Shown here: positions 41,976 to 51,002 of the stretch, piece by piece
Layout of the letters: every line of letters begins with the position of its first letter
How positions within the stretch are numbered: position 1 is the stretch's first letter
Source: Kordia sp039026955
GTDB taxonomy: Bacteria > Bacteroidota > Bacteroidia > Flavobacteriales > Flavobacteriaceae
Length of the DNA stretch: 64,000 nucleotides
Assembly (NCBI GenBank): GCA_039026955.1
Contig: JBCCLH010000006.1
Coordinates: 88,401 to 152,400 of the forward strand
Direction of reading: 5' to 3'
Translations under genes and position numbers: made by a program
Notes under the pieces: generated by a model
What the model saw: only the letters and a program-made list of their open reading frames with translations
Database searches by the model: none
What the model was told of the DNA's origin: nothing

Positions 41976-42698
41976 ATGAAAACATTACGATTGTTACCTA
42001 TCGCTTTTTTAGTGTTGTTTGCAAATTCTTTAATTGCACAGATAAGTGGAGCGCCACGACAATTTGAAAGTACTTCTCAAGTATATGATGAATTATTTAA
42101 AATCATGAATACACGAGAAAGAGATGCGTATGAAATTGATTGGGACAACGTAAAAGGAAGCCCTTATTTACATGAAGAATACAAGTTAGCGCAATTTTTT
42201 GTGGGGCAAAAAGCGTACGGAAATGTCATGATGCGTTTTAACACCTACACAGATGAAATTGAGTTAATGCCTCAACAAGGCGAAGAAGAAGTAGGTGCAT
42301 TGATGAAATTAGACGATTCGAAAATCATTTTTGGAAATAAAACATTGAAATTATTCTCGTATAAAGACGAAGATGGAAATGCCGAAAAAGGGTATTTTTT
42401 AGTCTTAAATACCGCTGAAAATGTGAAACTATTGCTTCGTAAAAAATGTGTGTTTTCTCCGAGTGAAAAAGCGCCAACAGCAAATCAGGCAGACAGAAAG
42501 GCTAAGTTTACACAATACGATTATTTCTATATTTTAAAAGATGGAATGCCCGTTCAAGTAACTCCGAAGAAAAAAGCGATTGTTAAAATCTTTCCAGAGA
42601 AGAAAAACGAAATCAAAGACTACATTAAGTCTGAGAAATTAAAACTTAAAAAACAACAAGATTTTGCAAAATTGGTAGATTATATTGCTACGTTATAA
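41976..42698 (+). CDS. exported protein of unknown function
   Basis: A signal peptide (MKTLRLLPIAFLVLFANSLIAQ) precedes about 220 residues with many Lys and aromatic residues; VMMRFNTYTDEIELMPQ suggests a beta-rich part. I do not recognise it. The last 6 bp overlap the end of the convergent YidD-like gene. Confidence 0.75.
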   Translation: MKTLRLLPIAFLVLFANSLIAQISGAPRQFESTSQVYDELFKIMNTRERDAYEIDWDNVKGSPYLHEEYKLAQFFVGQKAYGNVMMRFNTYTDEIELMPQQGEEEVGALMKLDDSKIIFGNKTLKLFSYKDEDGNAEKGYFLVLNTAENVKLLLRKKCVFSPSEKAPTANQADRKAKFTQYDYFYILKDGMPVQVTPKKKAIVKIFPEKKNEIKDYIKSEKLKLKKQQDFAKLVDYIATL

Positions 42699-42968
42699 AA
42701 ATCTTTCAGCAATATCTTTTTGTGGTACTATGTCATTATTGGGCAATCTAATTTCTAAATCGTTAGTTATTGGGTTTCTGAACAGTTCATATCCATAGCG
42801 GCAGTTTTTATATCTATATTTAAATGCATAACATGCGGCAATGAATCCTTCATTCATAGCTGTTTTGTAAATACATTTCGAGCATGAAATTCGGAAGATA
42901 CATTTCCTACGCCTTGATTTTGGAATCAACCAATATAATCTGATAACAAAAATTATTAGATATTTCAT
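42693..42968 (-). CDS. YidD-like membrane protein insertion factor
   Basis: The 91-aa product has the YidD arrangement: an N-terminal hydrophobic segment, LYWLIPKSRRRKCIFRISCSKCIYKTAMNEG, and a following FKYRYKNCRYGYE. Cys residues occur at the family's positions. YidD proteins help YidC insert inner-membrane proteins. It overlaps the upstream DUF4177-like gene by 4 bp, so the two form one transcript. Confidence 0.7.
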   Translation of the reverse strand: MKYLIIFVIRLYWLIPKSRRRKCIFRISCSKCIYKTAMNEGFIAACYAFKYRYKNCRYGYELFRNPITNDLEIRLPNNDIVPQKDIAERFL

Positions 42969-43201
42969 ATTGACTTACTGAAAACTATCATTTGTCTTGA
43001 GGTATTATAACCTGGTTTTGCACCAAAACCAAAACATCCTGCCTCAGGTTGTACAAATGTACTAACACTTTCAACTCTTTCATATTTCCATCCTTGATTT
43101 GAATGGTGTTTAATGATTTCTTCGAGCTGCTTTGCAACTTCGCTTGAAGATTCCTTATCAGATTGTATTGATGCTACAAATGGTATTACTTTATATTCCA
43201 T
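42965..43201 (-). CDS. small DUF4177-like protein
   Basis: The 78-aa sequence starts MEYKVIPFVASIQSDKESSSEVAKQLEEIIKHHSNQGWKYERVESVS. The NQGWKY motif, after a helix, is characteristic of DUF4177. A C-terminal GCFGFGAKPGYN stretch is typical of Bacteroidota members. Cytosolic, function unknown. Confidence 0.75.
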   Translation of the reverse strand: MEYKVIPFVASIQSDKESSSEVAKQLEEIIKHHSNQGWKYERVESVSTFVQPEAGCFGFGAKPGYNTSRQMIVFSKSI

Positions 43202-43305
43202 ATTCTTAAATTAATTTATATTCAAACTTATAGATAAATCAATTCAAGTCTTTGTGGATTTCCGCAATGTATATTTTTTTTTGAGGGGAAGTTGAGATGT
43301 GGTCT

Positions 43306-43971
43306 TTAAATCAGACCCAAATCTTTGGCATTGGCAATCAGGTGAATGGCGTTGTTGGCTTTGAAGTAGATTTTCAACTTGCTCAATCGTTTTTCAATAG
43401 AACTGAGACTGTTTGGTGAAATGCTGCGCTTTTTTAAGTCTTTCGCAATTTCATCTTGACTCAATCCTTTGGACAATAATCTTAGCAATCCGATGTCGTA
43501 ATCATCAATTTCCATATCATTTTTAGGACTCAAAGCAGCACTCACTTTTTGAGATAAATACTGTTCCCCATTAAATACTTTTTTAATGGCATTCGTCAGT
43601 TCTTGCAAGCTTTTTCTCCCCTTGCATACGTAGGCATCAATTTTGTGTTCCATAACTAATCGGCGGACTAATTGTAGTTTATCTTCTACAGAATAGACAA
43701 TTATTTTTAAGTTGGGTTGGGTTTCTCTTAACTTGACAATTAACTCTTCTCCCGAACTCAATTTTTGTTCTCGGTGATCTTTCACAAAAGATAAATCGGT
43801 AATCAATAATTCATATGGTTTTTTATCTTTTCGTGCTTTCTTCGCTTTTAAATCTGCATCATCGCAATATTGAGCATGATCTATTTTTCCAATCTCTAAT
43901 TTGGAAAGGACTGTGAGGACACCTGTGTTGATGTCGTCCATATCTTCGGCAATCAAAACTTTTGTAAACAT
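43306..43971 (-). CDS. NarL/LuxR-type response regulator
   Basis: A receiver domain with VLIAEDMDDI, phospho-acceptor Asp in LLITDLSFVKDH and Lys in VCKGRKS is followed by a LuxR-type HTH (about 155-215: LLRLLSKGLSQDEIAKDLKKRSISPNSLSSIEKRLSKL). The gene lies 10 bp from the TPR sensor kinase. It would control unknown targets. Confidence 0.9.
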   Translation of the reverse strand: MFTKVLIAEDMDDINTGVLTVLSKLEIGKIDHAQYCDDADLKAKKARKDKKPYELLITDLSFVKDHREQKLSSGEELIVKLRETQPNLKIIVYSVEDKLQLVRRLVMEHKIDAYVCKGRKSLQELTNAIKKVFNGEQYLSQKVSAALSPKNDMEIDDYDIGLLRLLSKGLSQDEIAKDLKKRSISPNSLSSIEKRLSKLKIYFKANNAIHLIANAKDLGLI

Positions 43972-43981
43972 AGGCTATCTA

Positions 43982-46003
43982 TCATACTGGTACATTAATA
44001 CTAAACTTACATCCCTTATGAAGTTCTGTATCAAAAGTAAGTTTTCCTTCAATGGCATGAATACGGTTTTCCGCATTGCGCAATCCATTTTTTGAAATTT
44101 CCGTTGTAAACCCTTTCCCATTGTCAATGTATTGAATGAATAATTGCTTGTTCTCTTTTTCAATAGAAACCACGACTAATGAGGCATCGCTATGCTTTTT
44201 CATATTGGTGAGAAACTCTTGTAACACGCGATATATTGTAATTTTTACATGCGAAGAAATTCCTTTCCAAATATCGGTATCATAACGTTTCAATAACACA
44301 TTCACTAATGCCGATTGATAGGTTCTAAACAGATTGCTCAACTCTTCTGCATATCCTTTTTCGGTATCAATACTTTGAATTTGTTTGGAAATATCACGCG
44401 CTTGATTGTAAATTGTATCCAACTTGTCTAACACAACTTCTTTTTCAGGATTCGTAGTTTCTAGTTGCGTCATCAGTTCATATAAGTCGTTTGCCAACTC
44501 GTCATGAACTTTGGTAGAAATCCGTGCTTCCGTGACATGTACTGTTTTTACTTTTTCTATTTTGTGTCTTCGTTTGATGCGTTGGTAGATGAAGAATACG
44601 AGGACGATGAAGATAACTAGAATTAATGATAAAACTAAGCTTTGTACCTTTTGCCTTGCGGCTTTATTTTCGGCTAGAATTTTTTCACTCTCAGCTTGAA
44701 TTTTTTGACTTCTCTCATCTTCAAAATTAAATCGGTTGTTAATATAGAAGTAATCTAACTTTTCTTGTTTACCTCTTAATTTATTATCTAACACTAAGTA
44801 CTTATTTATGTCTTCTTTGTTAGGTGACACTTCTAATTTCTCCCTTAAAACTTCATGAATAGATTCTTCTTTATTTCGTTTCTCAGCAGATTTTGATGCT
44901 TCATTCAAATAAGCTAAAGATCGGTCTTGATCGACATCTTTATATAAAACTGCTAATTTTAATAATGTTGAAAAAACTTCTGAACTTTTATCTTCTTTCT
45001 TATAAAATTGATACGAATCACTTAATAAAGAATCTGAAAGTTTTGTATAACCATCTTTTAAAAAAAGGGTATATGCCAAGTTAAATTGTGTCCGTTTTAT
45101 CTCTAATGTATCCTTCGTGTAGTATTCGGCTGCTAACTTGTAATAATCAATCGCTTCGTCATATTTTTTAAGGTCTCTCAATACATTTGCTTTCCCATTT
45201 AGTAGCATTCCCACATAGTTGCTCTTAACCTTTTTTACAATGGCTGTATCGATTGAATCTTTAATTTCTTTAGCATTGTCAATATTAATAGTATTGATCT
45301 TTTGTTTTGATACTTTATAGTTAGTAATGAGATTAATACCCCTATTTGCATGATCATTAGCAGACTCTATTCTATTAAGTTCTCTTGAACTTGTTATCAG
45401 TGCTATGTACAATCCTACGATCGTCTTAAATTCTTTCGAATCTTCTAGAAGTTTTAATCCTTGTGTAGCAGACAACTCGGCAGCTCCAAAATTTTCAATT
45501 TTATTAAAAACGTTCGCAATTTCTAAGGACTTTTTACCAGCTTCGGTAATTTCTCCAATCTCTAGAAATAACTTTTCTGCATCTGTAAAGTTTTCTAAAG
45601 ACAATTCTAAACTATCTATCTTTTTGAGAACAAAACCTTTGCGGTTTTTACCTTCAGCCATGTTTATTGTATCATTAGTACTAGCTGCTAATTTGTATAA
45701 TTCATCACCATAGTACAAAGCAGAATCATATTGTTTGTTTTGCAAATAATTATGAGAAAGCCTATAATATGCCTTTTTTATGAAAGATACAGTATTTTCT
45801 TTTTTAGCATGATATAGCATTTTTTTTCCAAAAAATATGGCACTATCATATTTTCTATCTTGAGACATTTTATAAACCTGAAGTTCAAGAGCTATTACTT
45901 TTTCAGATGCCTTTTGCTCTTGAACAATATCAGTTTTACAGCTAGCTAAAAGTATAAAAAATATTACAAATAAAAAGGAGGATGCTGCTGGTAGTAGTTT
46001 CAT
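43982..46003 (-). CDS. TPR-containing sensor histidine kinase (NarL/DesK-type)
   Basis: A lipoprotein-like start (FFILLASCKTD), about 8 TPR-like helical repeats (40-390), a membrane segment (about 445-468), HisKA_3 with phospho-His in STKVHDELANDLYEL, and HATPase_c (VLQEFLTNMKKHSDAS, DNGKGF, GLRNAENRI) are seen. In Bacteroidota such proteins sense periplasmic or cell-envelope states. It partners with the adjacent regulator. Confidence 0.9.
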   Translation of the reverse strand: MKLLPAASSFLFVIFFILLASCKTDIVQEQKASEKVIALELQVYKMSQDRKYDSAIFFGKKMLYHAKKENTVSFIKKAYYRLSHNYLQNKQYDSALYYGDELYKLAASTNDTINMAEGKNRKGFVLKKIDSLELSLENFTDAEKLFLEIGEITEAGKKSLEIANVFNKIENFGAAELSATQGLKLLEDSKEFKTIVGLYIALITSSRELNRIESANDHANRGINLITNYKVSKQKINTINIDNAKEIKDSIDTAIVKKVKSNYVGMLLNGKANVLRDLKKYDEAIDYYKLAAEYYTKDTLEIKRTQFNLAYTLFLKDGYTKLSDSLLSDSYQFYKKEDKSSEVFSTLLKLAVLYKDVDQDRSLAYLNEASKSAEKRNKEESIHEVLREKLEVSPNKEDINKYLVLDNKLRGKQEKLDYFYINNRFNFEDERSQKIQAESEKILAENKAARQKVQSLVLSLILVIFIVLVFFIYQRIKRRHKIEKVKTVHVTEARISTKVHDELANDLYELMTQLETTNPEKEVVLDKLDTIYNQARDISKQIQSIDTEKGYAEELSNLFRTYQSALVNVLLKRYDTDIWKGISSHVKITIYRVLQEFLTNMKKHSDASLVVVSIEKENKQLFIQYIDNGKGFTTEISKNGLRNAENRIHAIEGKLTFDTELHKGCKFSINVPV

Positions 46004-46039
46004 CCTCCTAAAATAGTAAAAATATAATTACAAGCTGCT

Positions 46040-46207
46040 TTAATTTCCACCTGGCTTTTTAGTTCCGCTATCGGAAACTTCACCTTCATCACCCTCCGTA
46101 GCTTGGTGTTCAAATTGGACCTCATCTTCGACGATTGAGTCTGGTGTACAAGAAAATAATGCGCAATTGAGGAAAACCGTAAGTATTATTAAGCTGAATT
46201 TTTTCAT
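46040..46207 (-). CDS. small lipoprotein (55 aa)
   Basis: From ATG 46207, MKKFSLIILTVFLNCALFSCTPDS gives a signal with lipobox (FSC); the rest is acidic (VEDEVQFEHQATEGDEGE) and ends KKPGGN. A longer frame to 46282 is unlikely. It is 36 bp upstream of the sensor kinase gene and could be co-transcribed; it might be a ligand or partner of the sensor. Function unknown. Confidence 0.55.
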   Translation of the reverse strand: MKKFSLIILTVFLNCALFSCTPDSIVEDEVQFEHQATEGDEGEVSDSGTKKPGGN

Positions 46208-46595
46208 TTTGTTAGTGTTTAAAAATTGGACATAGGTGTTGCCGTCCGAGGAATACTCATCGTAGTCAAGGATTAGCAACACAGCGAAATAGAAATGGCG
46301 CCGATTTCTTGTGTTTTTCTAGGAAGTGAAGAGACAAGTGCAACAGCATAGCTACTTCCAAAAGCCTTGCTTTTGCTGCTTATCTCAAGAGTAAACTGAA
46401 CTAAATGCAGGAGATCAAGTTGATTTAGATTTCAGCTTTTTGAAATATTTCTGTAACAAAGAAACTGAGGATTTCAAGGAAAGAATGGAAAGTTTAGGGA
46501 AGTGTTTTGGAAAGTTTGAAGAAATTATTTTCCCGCTTTTGAGTACAATTTTTAAACATTTTTACAGTGGAAGAAGAATCCTAAAACTACAAGTC
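46208..46595. other. divergent promoter region
   Basis: Non-coding if the starts chosen are right. It separates the small lipoprotein/kinase genes from the divergent membrane-protein gene and should carry promoters for both. I find no convincing -7 box or repeat. Confidence 0.4.
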
Positions 46596-47159
46596 ATGCA
46601 TAAAGAATTAGTATTAAGCGCTTTTAAAAAAGCAAAAAAAGAAGTGCAGGAAGCCACCGGAGTCACTATGTCCGTCACGGGACTTTCAAAGAAGATTTCA
46701 GATTATTTGATGGACGAGTATCATTTCCAATACCATGAGAAGAGTCTGCGTAATAAATACAATTTAGCAGTGAAAGAAGAGATTGTTGAACTGAAAAGTT
46801 CTGTAGCAAATTATTTGTGTCGCTATCTTGGATTTAATAATTATGCCGATTTTATTGTGGAAAAAGAGAAAGAAGCCAATCCGATTGAAACTGCAGAAGC
46901 CGAATTAATCGAAACCGACAAAATGCAAAGAGAACCGACCATGGGAGAAAAGTTGAAGATTATTATTCAAAAGAATAAAGTAACGCTGATTTTTTCTGGG
47001 TTGATATTCGGGTTTCTATTTTTGATTTATTTCGGATTGTATGTAATGAATAAACAAGATTTTATGCTGTTTGAAGCGCATCAGTATGTGACTATTGAAA
47101 CTTATACAAAGAGTTATGATGTAAAGAAGATTCAGCAATTTGAAAGGAAGAATTTATAA
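46596..47159 (+). CDS. unknown protein with one membrane segment
   Basis: From ATG 46596, the 187-aa protein has a helical N-terminal part (KKAKKEVQEATGVTMSVTGLSKKISDYLMDEYHF), possibly a DNA-binding or adaptor fold, a charged linker, a membrane helix (VTLIFSGLIFGFLFLIYFGLYVM) and a short outer tail. A TTG at 46440 would extend it by 52 residues. The divergent position next to the sensor kinase operon suggests shared regulation. Unknown family. Confidence 0.6.
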   Translation: MHKELVLSAFKKAKKEVQEATGVTMSVTGLSKKISDYLMDEYHFQYHEKSLRNKYNLAVKEEIVELKSSVANYLCRYLGFNNYADFIVEKEKEANPIETAEAELIETDKMQREPTMGEKLKIIIQKNKVTLIFSGLIFGFLFLIYFGLYVMNKQDFMLFEAHQYVTIETYTKSYDVKKIQQFERKNL

Positions 47160-47177
47160 TTGTTTTATCCCCAAAAA

Positions 47178-47210
47178 CAAAAAAACCTCCCAAAATAAGA
47201 GGTTCTTTTC
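47178..47210. terminator. bidirectional terminator
   Basis: AACCTC (47184-47189) pairs with GAGGTT (47199-47204); a run of A's precedes and CTTTTC follows, so it can serve both convergent genes. Confidence 0.7.
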
Positions 47211-47228
47211 ATTGATTGTATGCTTTTG

Positions 47229-48074
47229 TTATAAATGTTTCAAGTTGATGACTTCTTGAGCAGTCAAATTTCGCCAATGTCCCCTTGGCAAATCTTTCTT
47301 GGTCAATCCTGCAAAAACTACACGGTCTAAACGTGCGACAGTGTATGACAAATGTTCAAAAATAGCTTTGACCAAACCATTACTTCCCGTGCTTGCTTTG
47401 ATGCCTACTTCGCGCTTTGAAGCGCCCTGAATCCATGAAATTTCATCGACTTCATGTTTTACACCACGAATATTGAGTCCGTCTTTGATTTTGTTGAAGT
47501 CTGCCTGATTTAAATTTCGATCCAATTCTACATGATAAATTTTACGAACTTTTTGATGTGGATCTGTGAGTTTTCTTGCTAATTGCCCATCGTTTGTGAA
47601 TAGCAATAATCCTGTAGTTTGGCGCTCTAAACGTCCAACGGGCACCACTCTCGCTGTGGTAGCATTCGCGACTAAATCCATCACGGTTTTACGACCTTTT
47701 TCATCTTTAGTAGTTACCAAAAATCCCTTTGGCTTGTTCAATAAAATATAGGTTGGCGTTTCAGGATTGATGATACGTCCGTCAAAACGAACTTCATCTG
47801 TCAACTGTACTTTATACCCCATTTCCGTCACTACTTTACCATTCACAGTCACACTTCCAATAGAAATGTGCATATCTGCTTCGCGTCGTGAACAAATGCC
47901 TGAGTTTGAAATATATTTATTCAAGCGAATCTCATTTGGATTGCTTGATGATGTTCGTTTTGGCGTTGTTTTCTTTTTGTAATTCGGCTTCTGTCCATCA
48001 AAAGGCTTCTTTCCTTGATATGATTTTTTTCCTCCTGATAAAGCCTTACTCTTGCCTTGTCGTTCTTTTGCCAT
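47229..48074 (-). CDS. RluB-like 23S rRNA pseudouridine synthase with atypical active site
   Basis: A basic, low-complexity N-terminus (GKSKALSGGKKSYQGKKPFDGQKPNYKKK) precedes an S4 domain (IRLNKYISNSGICSRREADM) and the synthase domain. The catalytic motif reads VGRLERQTTGLLLFTNDG. The residue at the place of the catalytic Asp of GRLDxxTxGL is Glu (codon GAG). The rest is normal RluB (VRFDGRIIN, KVRKIYHVELDR). Either the enzyme tolerates Glu or has lost activity. ATG 48074 is preferred over 48101. Confidence 0.85.
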   Translation of the reverse strand: MAKERQGKSKALSGGKKSYQGKKPFDGQKPNYKKKTTPKRTSSSNPNEIRLNKYISNSGICSRREADMHISIGSVTVNGKVVTEMGYKVQLTDEVRFDGRIINPETPTYILLNKPKGFLVTTKDEKGRKTVMDLVANATTARVVPVGRLERQTTGLLLFTNDGQLARKLTDPHQKVRKIYHVELDRNLNQADFNKIKDGLNIRGVKHEVDEISWIQGASKREVGIKASTGSNGLVKAIFEHLSYTVARLDRVVFAGLTKKDLPRGHWRNLTAQEVINLKHL

Positions 48075-48266
48075 TATATTGAGCGCTAAAAATTTTTGCA
48101 AAGATACTTTTTAATTATTCATAACCGAATCTAACTTGAATTATTCACTTTTATCTAACAGAAATAGCTAATTTATTCATAATCAACTTATAAATGGTAT
48201 CATTCTATAATTAAAAAATCATTTTCGTCGCCCGAAGTTAATTCTTATGTCTTTTTCAATAAGCAT

Positions 48267-48884
48267 TTAAGAATTGGATGCTTGTTTATATTTTGCTTCT
48301 TTGTTTTTTATCTTTGAAATCTTCTTCTTAAAGATCTTCATTTCTTCAATTTTTTCTTCTATGTTATTGTTGATTTTTGGTCTATTTAATGTAAAATCTA
48401 GTTGTTCTGATAGTGGAAAAACTTCATCTTCAAAAAATTCTTTAAGTCTATTGTTATAATCAGATTCAGGTTCTTCGTATGTTTGATAGTCTATCTTTTC
48501 TACATACCTAAACCAGCTTTTTATGGTACTACCAAATAATTCCTTTGCTAGTTTTCTGTTTATGAGTCCGTTCAAAAGTAATTTTTGTAAGTCTGCAAAA
48601 AAATGAAAAACCTCTGAAAGACTTTTATATTCTTCTTGAAATTTCTCTCGAATCACACCAATATAAATAGGTTTATTTTCCCTTATTTCTTCTTCTGATA
48701 TATACTCTTTAAATAGCTGCCAACCTAAAGTCCTATGACTTCTTAAAGGATCAGATGTCCACCTGTCTAACATCTTGAATGTGATATCATTTCTATCTTT
48801 TTTCTTATTTGCTATAAAGATCGAATAGAAAGTAAAGATTATAGCAATCCCAGAAAACACTATAGTTAATATATTAAATACCAT
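48267..48884 (-). CDS. membrane-anchored protein of unknown function
   Basis: One N-terminal membrane helix (VFNILTIVFSGIAIIFTFYSIFIA) precedes a helical cytosolic domain (205 aa) with KMLDRWTSDPLRSHR and a Lys-rich end. The pattern is like DUF4760 proteins. Codon use is AT-rich. It stands alone. Function unknown. Confidence 0.7.
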   Translation of the reverse strand: MVFNILTIVFSGIAIIFTFYSIFIANKKKDRNDITFKMLDRWTSDPLRSHRTLGWQLFKEYISEEEIRENKPIYIGVIREKFQEEYKSLSEVFHFFADLQKLLLNGLINRKLAKELFGSTIKSWFRYVEKIDYQTYEEPESDYNNRLKEFFEDEVFPLSEQLDFTLNRPKINNNIEEKIEEMKIFKKKISKIKNKEAKYKQASNS

Positions 48885-49021
48885 TTTCTATTTTTTTGAT
48901 TCTAATAAAATATGTTTGGTAAGGTTTCTTATATTTCTACCATGAGCGAAACCTACCTTATTTTATAAATCTACTTAAAAAATAATTCAGATGAACTTTA
49001 TGAATGAAGAAAAATTTAAGA

Positions 49022-49978
49022 TCATTCTTCAATTTTGATGGTACTTTGACGCTCTCTATTCACAGTTAATTGTGTCACATCTGGACGCGAATAATGTCCA
49101 ACGGCATCAAAGTTTTGTCGCTCTTCTAAGATGCTATTAAAGTCTAAAGTTGCTATAATTAACCCTTCTTCATGCAATACAGGCGGTACTAACCATTCAC
49201 CATCAGGACTTGCTACACATGAGCCACCATTTGCCAATTCGTCTGGAACATTTTTTAAGATTTCATCTACATTCGGAATGTCGTTTGGAATGTCTGTTTT
49301 TCGCATCAAACTAGACACAGAAATCACATATGAGCGTGATTCCCGTGCAATAAATCGGGTAATATCTTTCGTATTGACTTCACTTCCTGGCCAAACGGCA
49401 ATGTGTACATTTTCACCCATTCCGTACAGTGCTGCTCTCGGCAATGGCATCCAGTTTTCCCAACAATTGAGTCCACCAACCGTAAAATCTTTTAACGGAT
49501 GTACTTTTAAACCATTTCCATCACCACTTGCCCAAGTTAGACGCTCTTCATACGTTGGCATAAGTTTTCTATGCATGGATTCAATGCTTCCTTCTTGATT
49601 AATATAGGCTAACGAACAGTAAATACTATGTCCACCACGATCTACCGCGCGTTCCATCAATCCTAAATAAATTGCTATTTGATGTTGTTTTGCCAAATTA
49701 CAGATTTCAGCTAAATCGCCCTTTTCTACTTGAATTGAATTTTGCACATAATGTCGGTGAATTTCTTTTTGAATGGTAGAATTGAAAGCAGCGCCATTCG
49801 TATTCGCTACCCAAAATGGATAACCTGGTAATAAAGCTTCTCCAAAAACGATCAATTCACAATTTTGTGTGCTTGCATCGAGGATTTGTTGCTTTATTTT
49901 ATCTATCGTTTTGGATTTGTCTAACCATACGGGAGCGATTTGCGCTAGTGCGACTTTTAGTTCGTGTGAAGATGACAT
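49022..49978 (-). CDS. nitrilase (branch 1, aliphatic/aromatic nitrilase type)
   Basis: The catalytic triad Glu-Lys-Cys is complete: ELIVFGEALLPGYPFW, HRKLMPTYEERLTW and GGLNCWENWMPLPR. The WENWMPL string after Cys distinguishes true nitrilases from amidases. It converts nitriles to acids and ammonia, or handles indole-3-acetonitrile or cyanide-type substrates. ATG 49978 (MSSSHELKV) is preferred over 50050. Divergence from neighbours cannot be judged. Confidence 0.9.
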   Translation of the reverse strand: MSSSHELKVALAQIAPVWLDKSKTIDKIKQQILDASTQNCELIVFGEALLPGYPFWVANTNGAAFNSTIQKEIHRHYVQNSIQVEKGDLAEICNLAKQHQIAIYLGLMERAVDRGGHSIYCSLAYINQEGSIESMHRKLMPTYEERLTWASGDGNGLKVHPLKDFTVGGLNCWENWMPLPRAALYGMGENVHIAVWPGSEVNTKDITRFIARESRSYVISVSSLMRKTDIPNDIPNVDEILKNVPDELANGGSCVASPDGEWLVPPVLHEEGLIIATLDFNSILEERQNFDAVGHYSRPDVTQLTVNRERQSTIKIEE

Positions 49979-50074
49979 AGTTTTATTTTTTAATTTGAGA
50001 TTCTTCCCTTCTATCTGTCGATTGAGAACAAAGAACCTTAACGAATTCAATTTTTATAACATATTTCGTGTGTA

Positions 50075-50989
50075 TTACAAAACACGCGTAATTTTATCCA
50101 AAATCGCATCAATATTTAACAACGGAATGCTGAAAACGCCCGAAACAATAATGAATTTTAAAATGTTGTGCAGCAAAAGGTATTGCGACTTTGTTTGCGA
50201 TCTGTACAGAATTAAGACCGATAGTATTAAAAGCACCATACTTCCATAAAAATAGTAACGCATGTAACCTGTGTCGTATTCGGCGAGAAGAAAAATAGTT
50301 ACAGAAACCGCGATAGCTGCTGCAAATGTGATCAATCCTTTGGAGACTTTTTCGCCATACATCACAGGAATAGTTTTATAATCTTGTGCTAAATCGCCTT
50401 TTATATTTTCTAAATCTTTAATGAATTCGCGAATAAGAATTAGTAAAAAGAGAAACGCTGCATGTACAAAGATGACGCTACTTAAGTTTCTGTAGTAGAT
50501 AAACACCGCAAAAAAAGGTGTAATTGCCAACATTGCCGAAGTCAAATTACCAAAAAGAGGAATTTTTTTCATTTTATGCGAATAAAACCAAATTCCAAAA
50601 ATATACCCTGCAAAGAAGATAAACGCGCCAAATGACACAATGCTTGCAATTGCGACCGAGATGAAGTTTAAGACAAAATACACAATCAGTTTTGTTCGCT
50701 GACTCACCAAACGATCTAACATGGACTTTCTTGGACGATTGATCAAGTCTTTTTCGGCATCATAGAAGTTGTTGATGATGTATCCTGCAGCGATGGCGAC
50801 AGCTGACGCGAAAATTAACGCATGCAAATGTACATCGAGCAAAATTTCCATAAAACCTTCATTTGGAGCCAAAATAAATTTCGCTGCCAAATATTGCGCA
50901 ATCACAATGATCAGAATATTGTAGCCACGTACGACTGAAAATAGGCTGAAGAGTTTGTAGTAAAATAGCTTGCGCTTTCTAGATAACAT
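50075..50989 (-). CDS. UbiA-family prenyltransferase (geranylgeranylglycerol-phosphate-type)
   Basis: Eight or nine membrane helices are present with two Asp-rich motifs, NNFYDAEKDLINRPRKS and KDLENIKGD. The family includes digeranylgeranylglyceryl-phosphate synthase-like enzymes of Flavobacteria. It lies directly downstream of the mevalonate genes, so it uses their isoprenoid products. Confidence 0.87.
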   Translation of the reverse strand: MLSRKRKLFYYKLFSLFSVVRGYNILIIVIAQYLAAKFILAPNEGFMEILLDVHLHALIFASAVAIAAGYIINNFYDAEKDLINRPRKSMLDRLVSQRTKLIVYFVLNFISVAIASIVSFGAFIFFAGYIFGIWFYSHKMKKIPLFGNLTSAMLAITPFFAVFIYYRNLSSVIFVHAAFLFLLILIREFIKDLENIKGDLAQDYKTIPVMYGEKVSKGLITFAAAIAVSVTIFLLAEYDTGYMRYYFYGSMVLLILSVLILYRSQTKSQYLLLHNILKFIIVSGVFSIPLLNIDAILDKITRVL

Positions 50990-51002
50990 TTGTGACCAAA
51001 CT

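Noticed and set aside
49131..49598. Forward frame of 155 codons opposite the nitrilase gene
   Set aside because: Shadow of the nitrilase catalytic domain.
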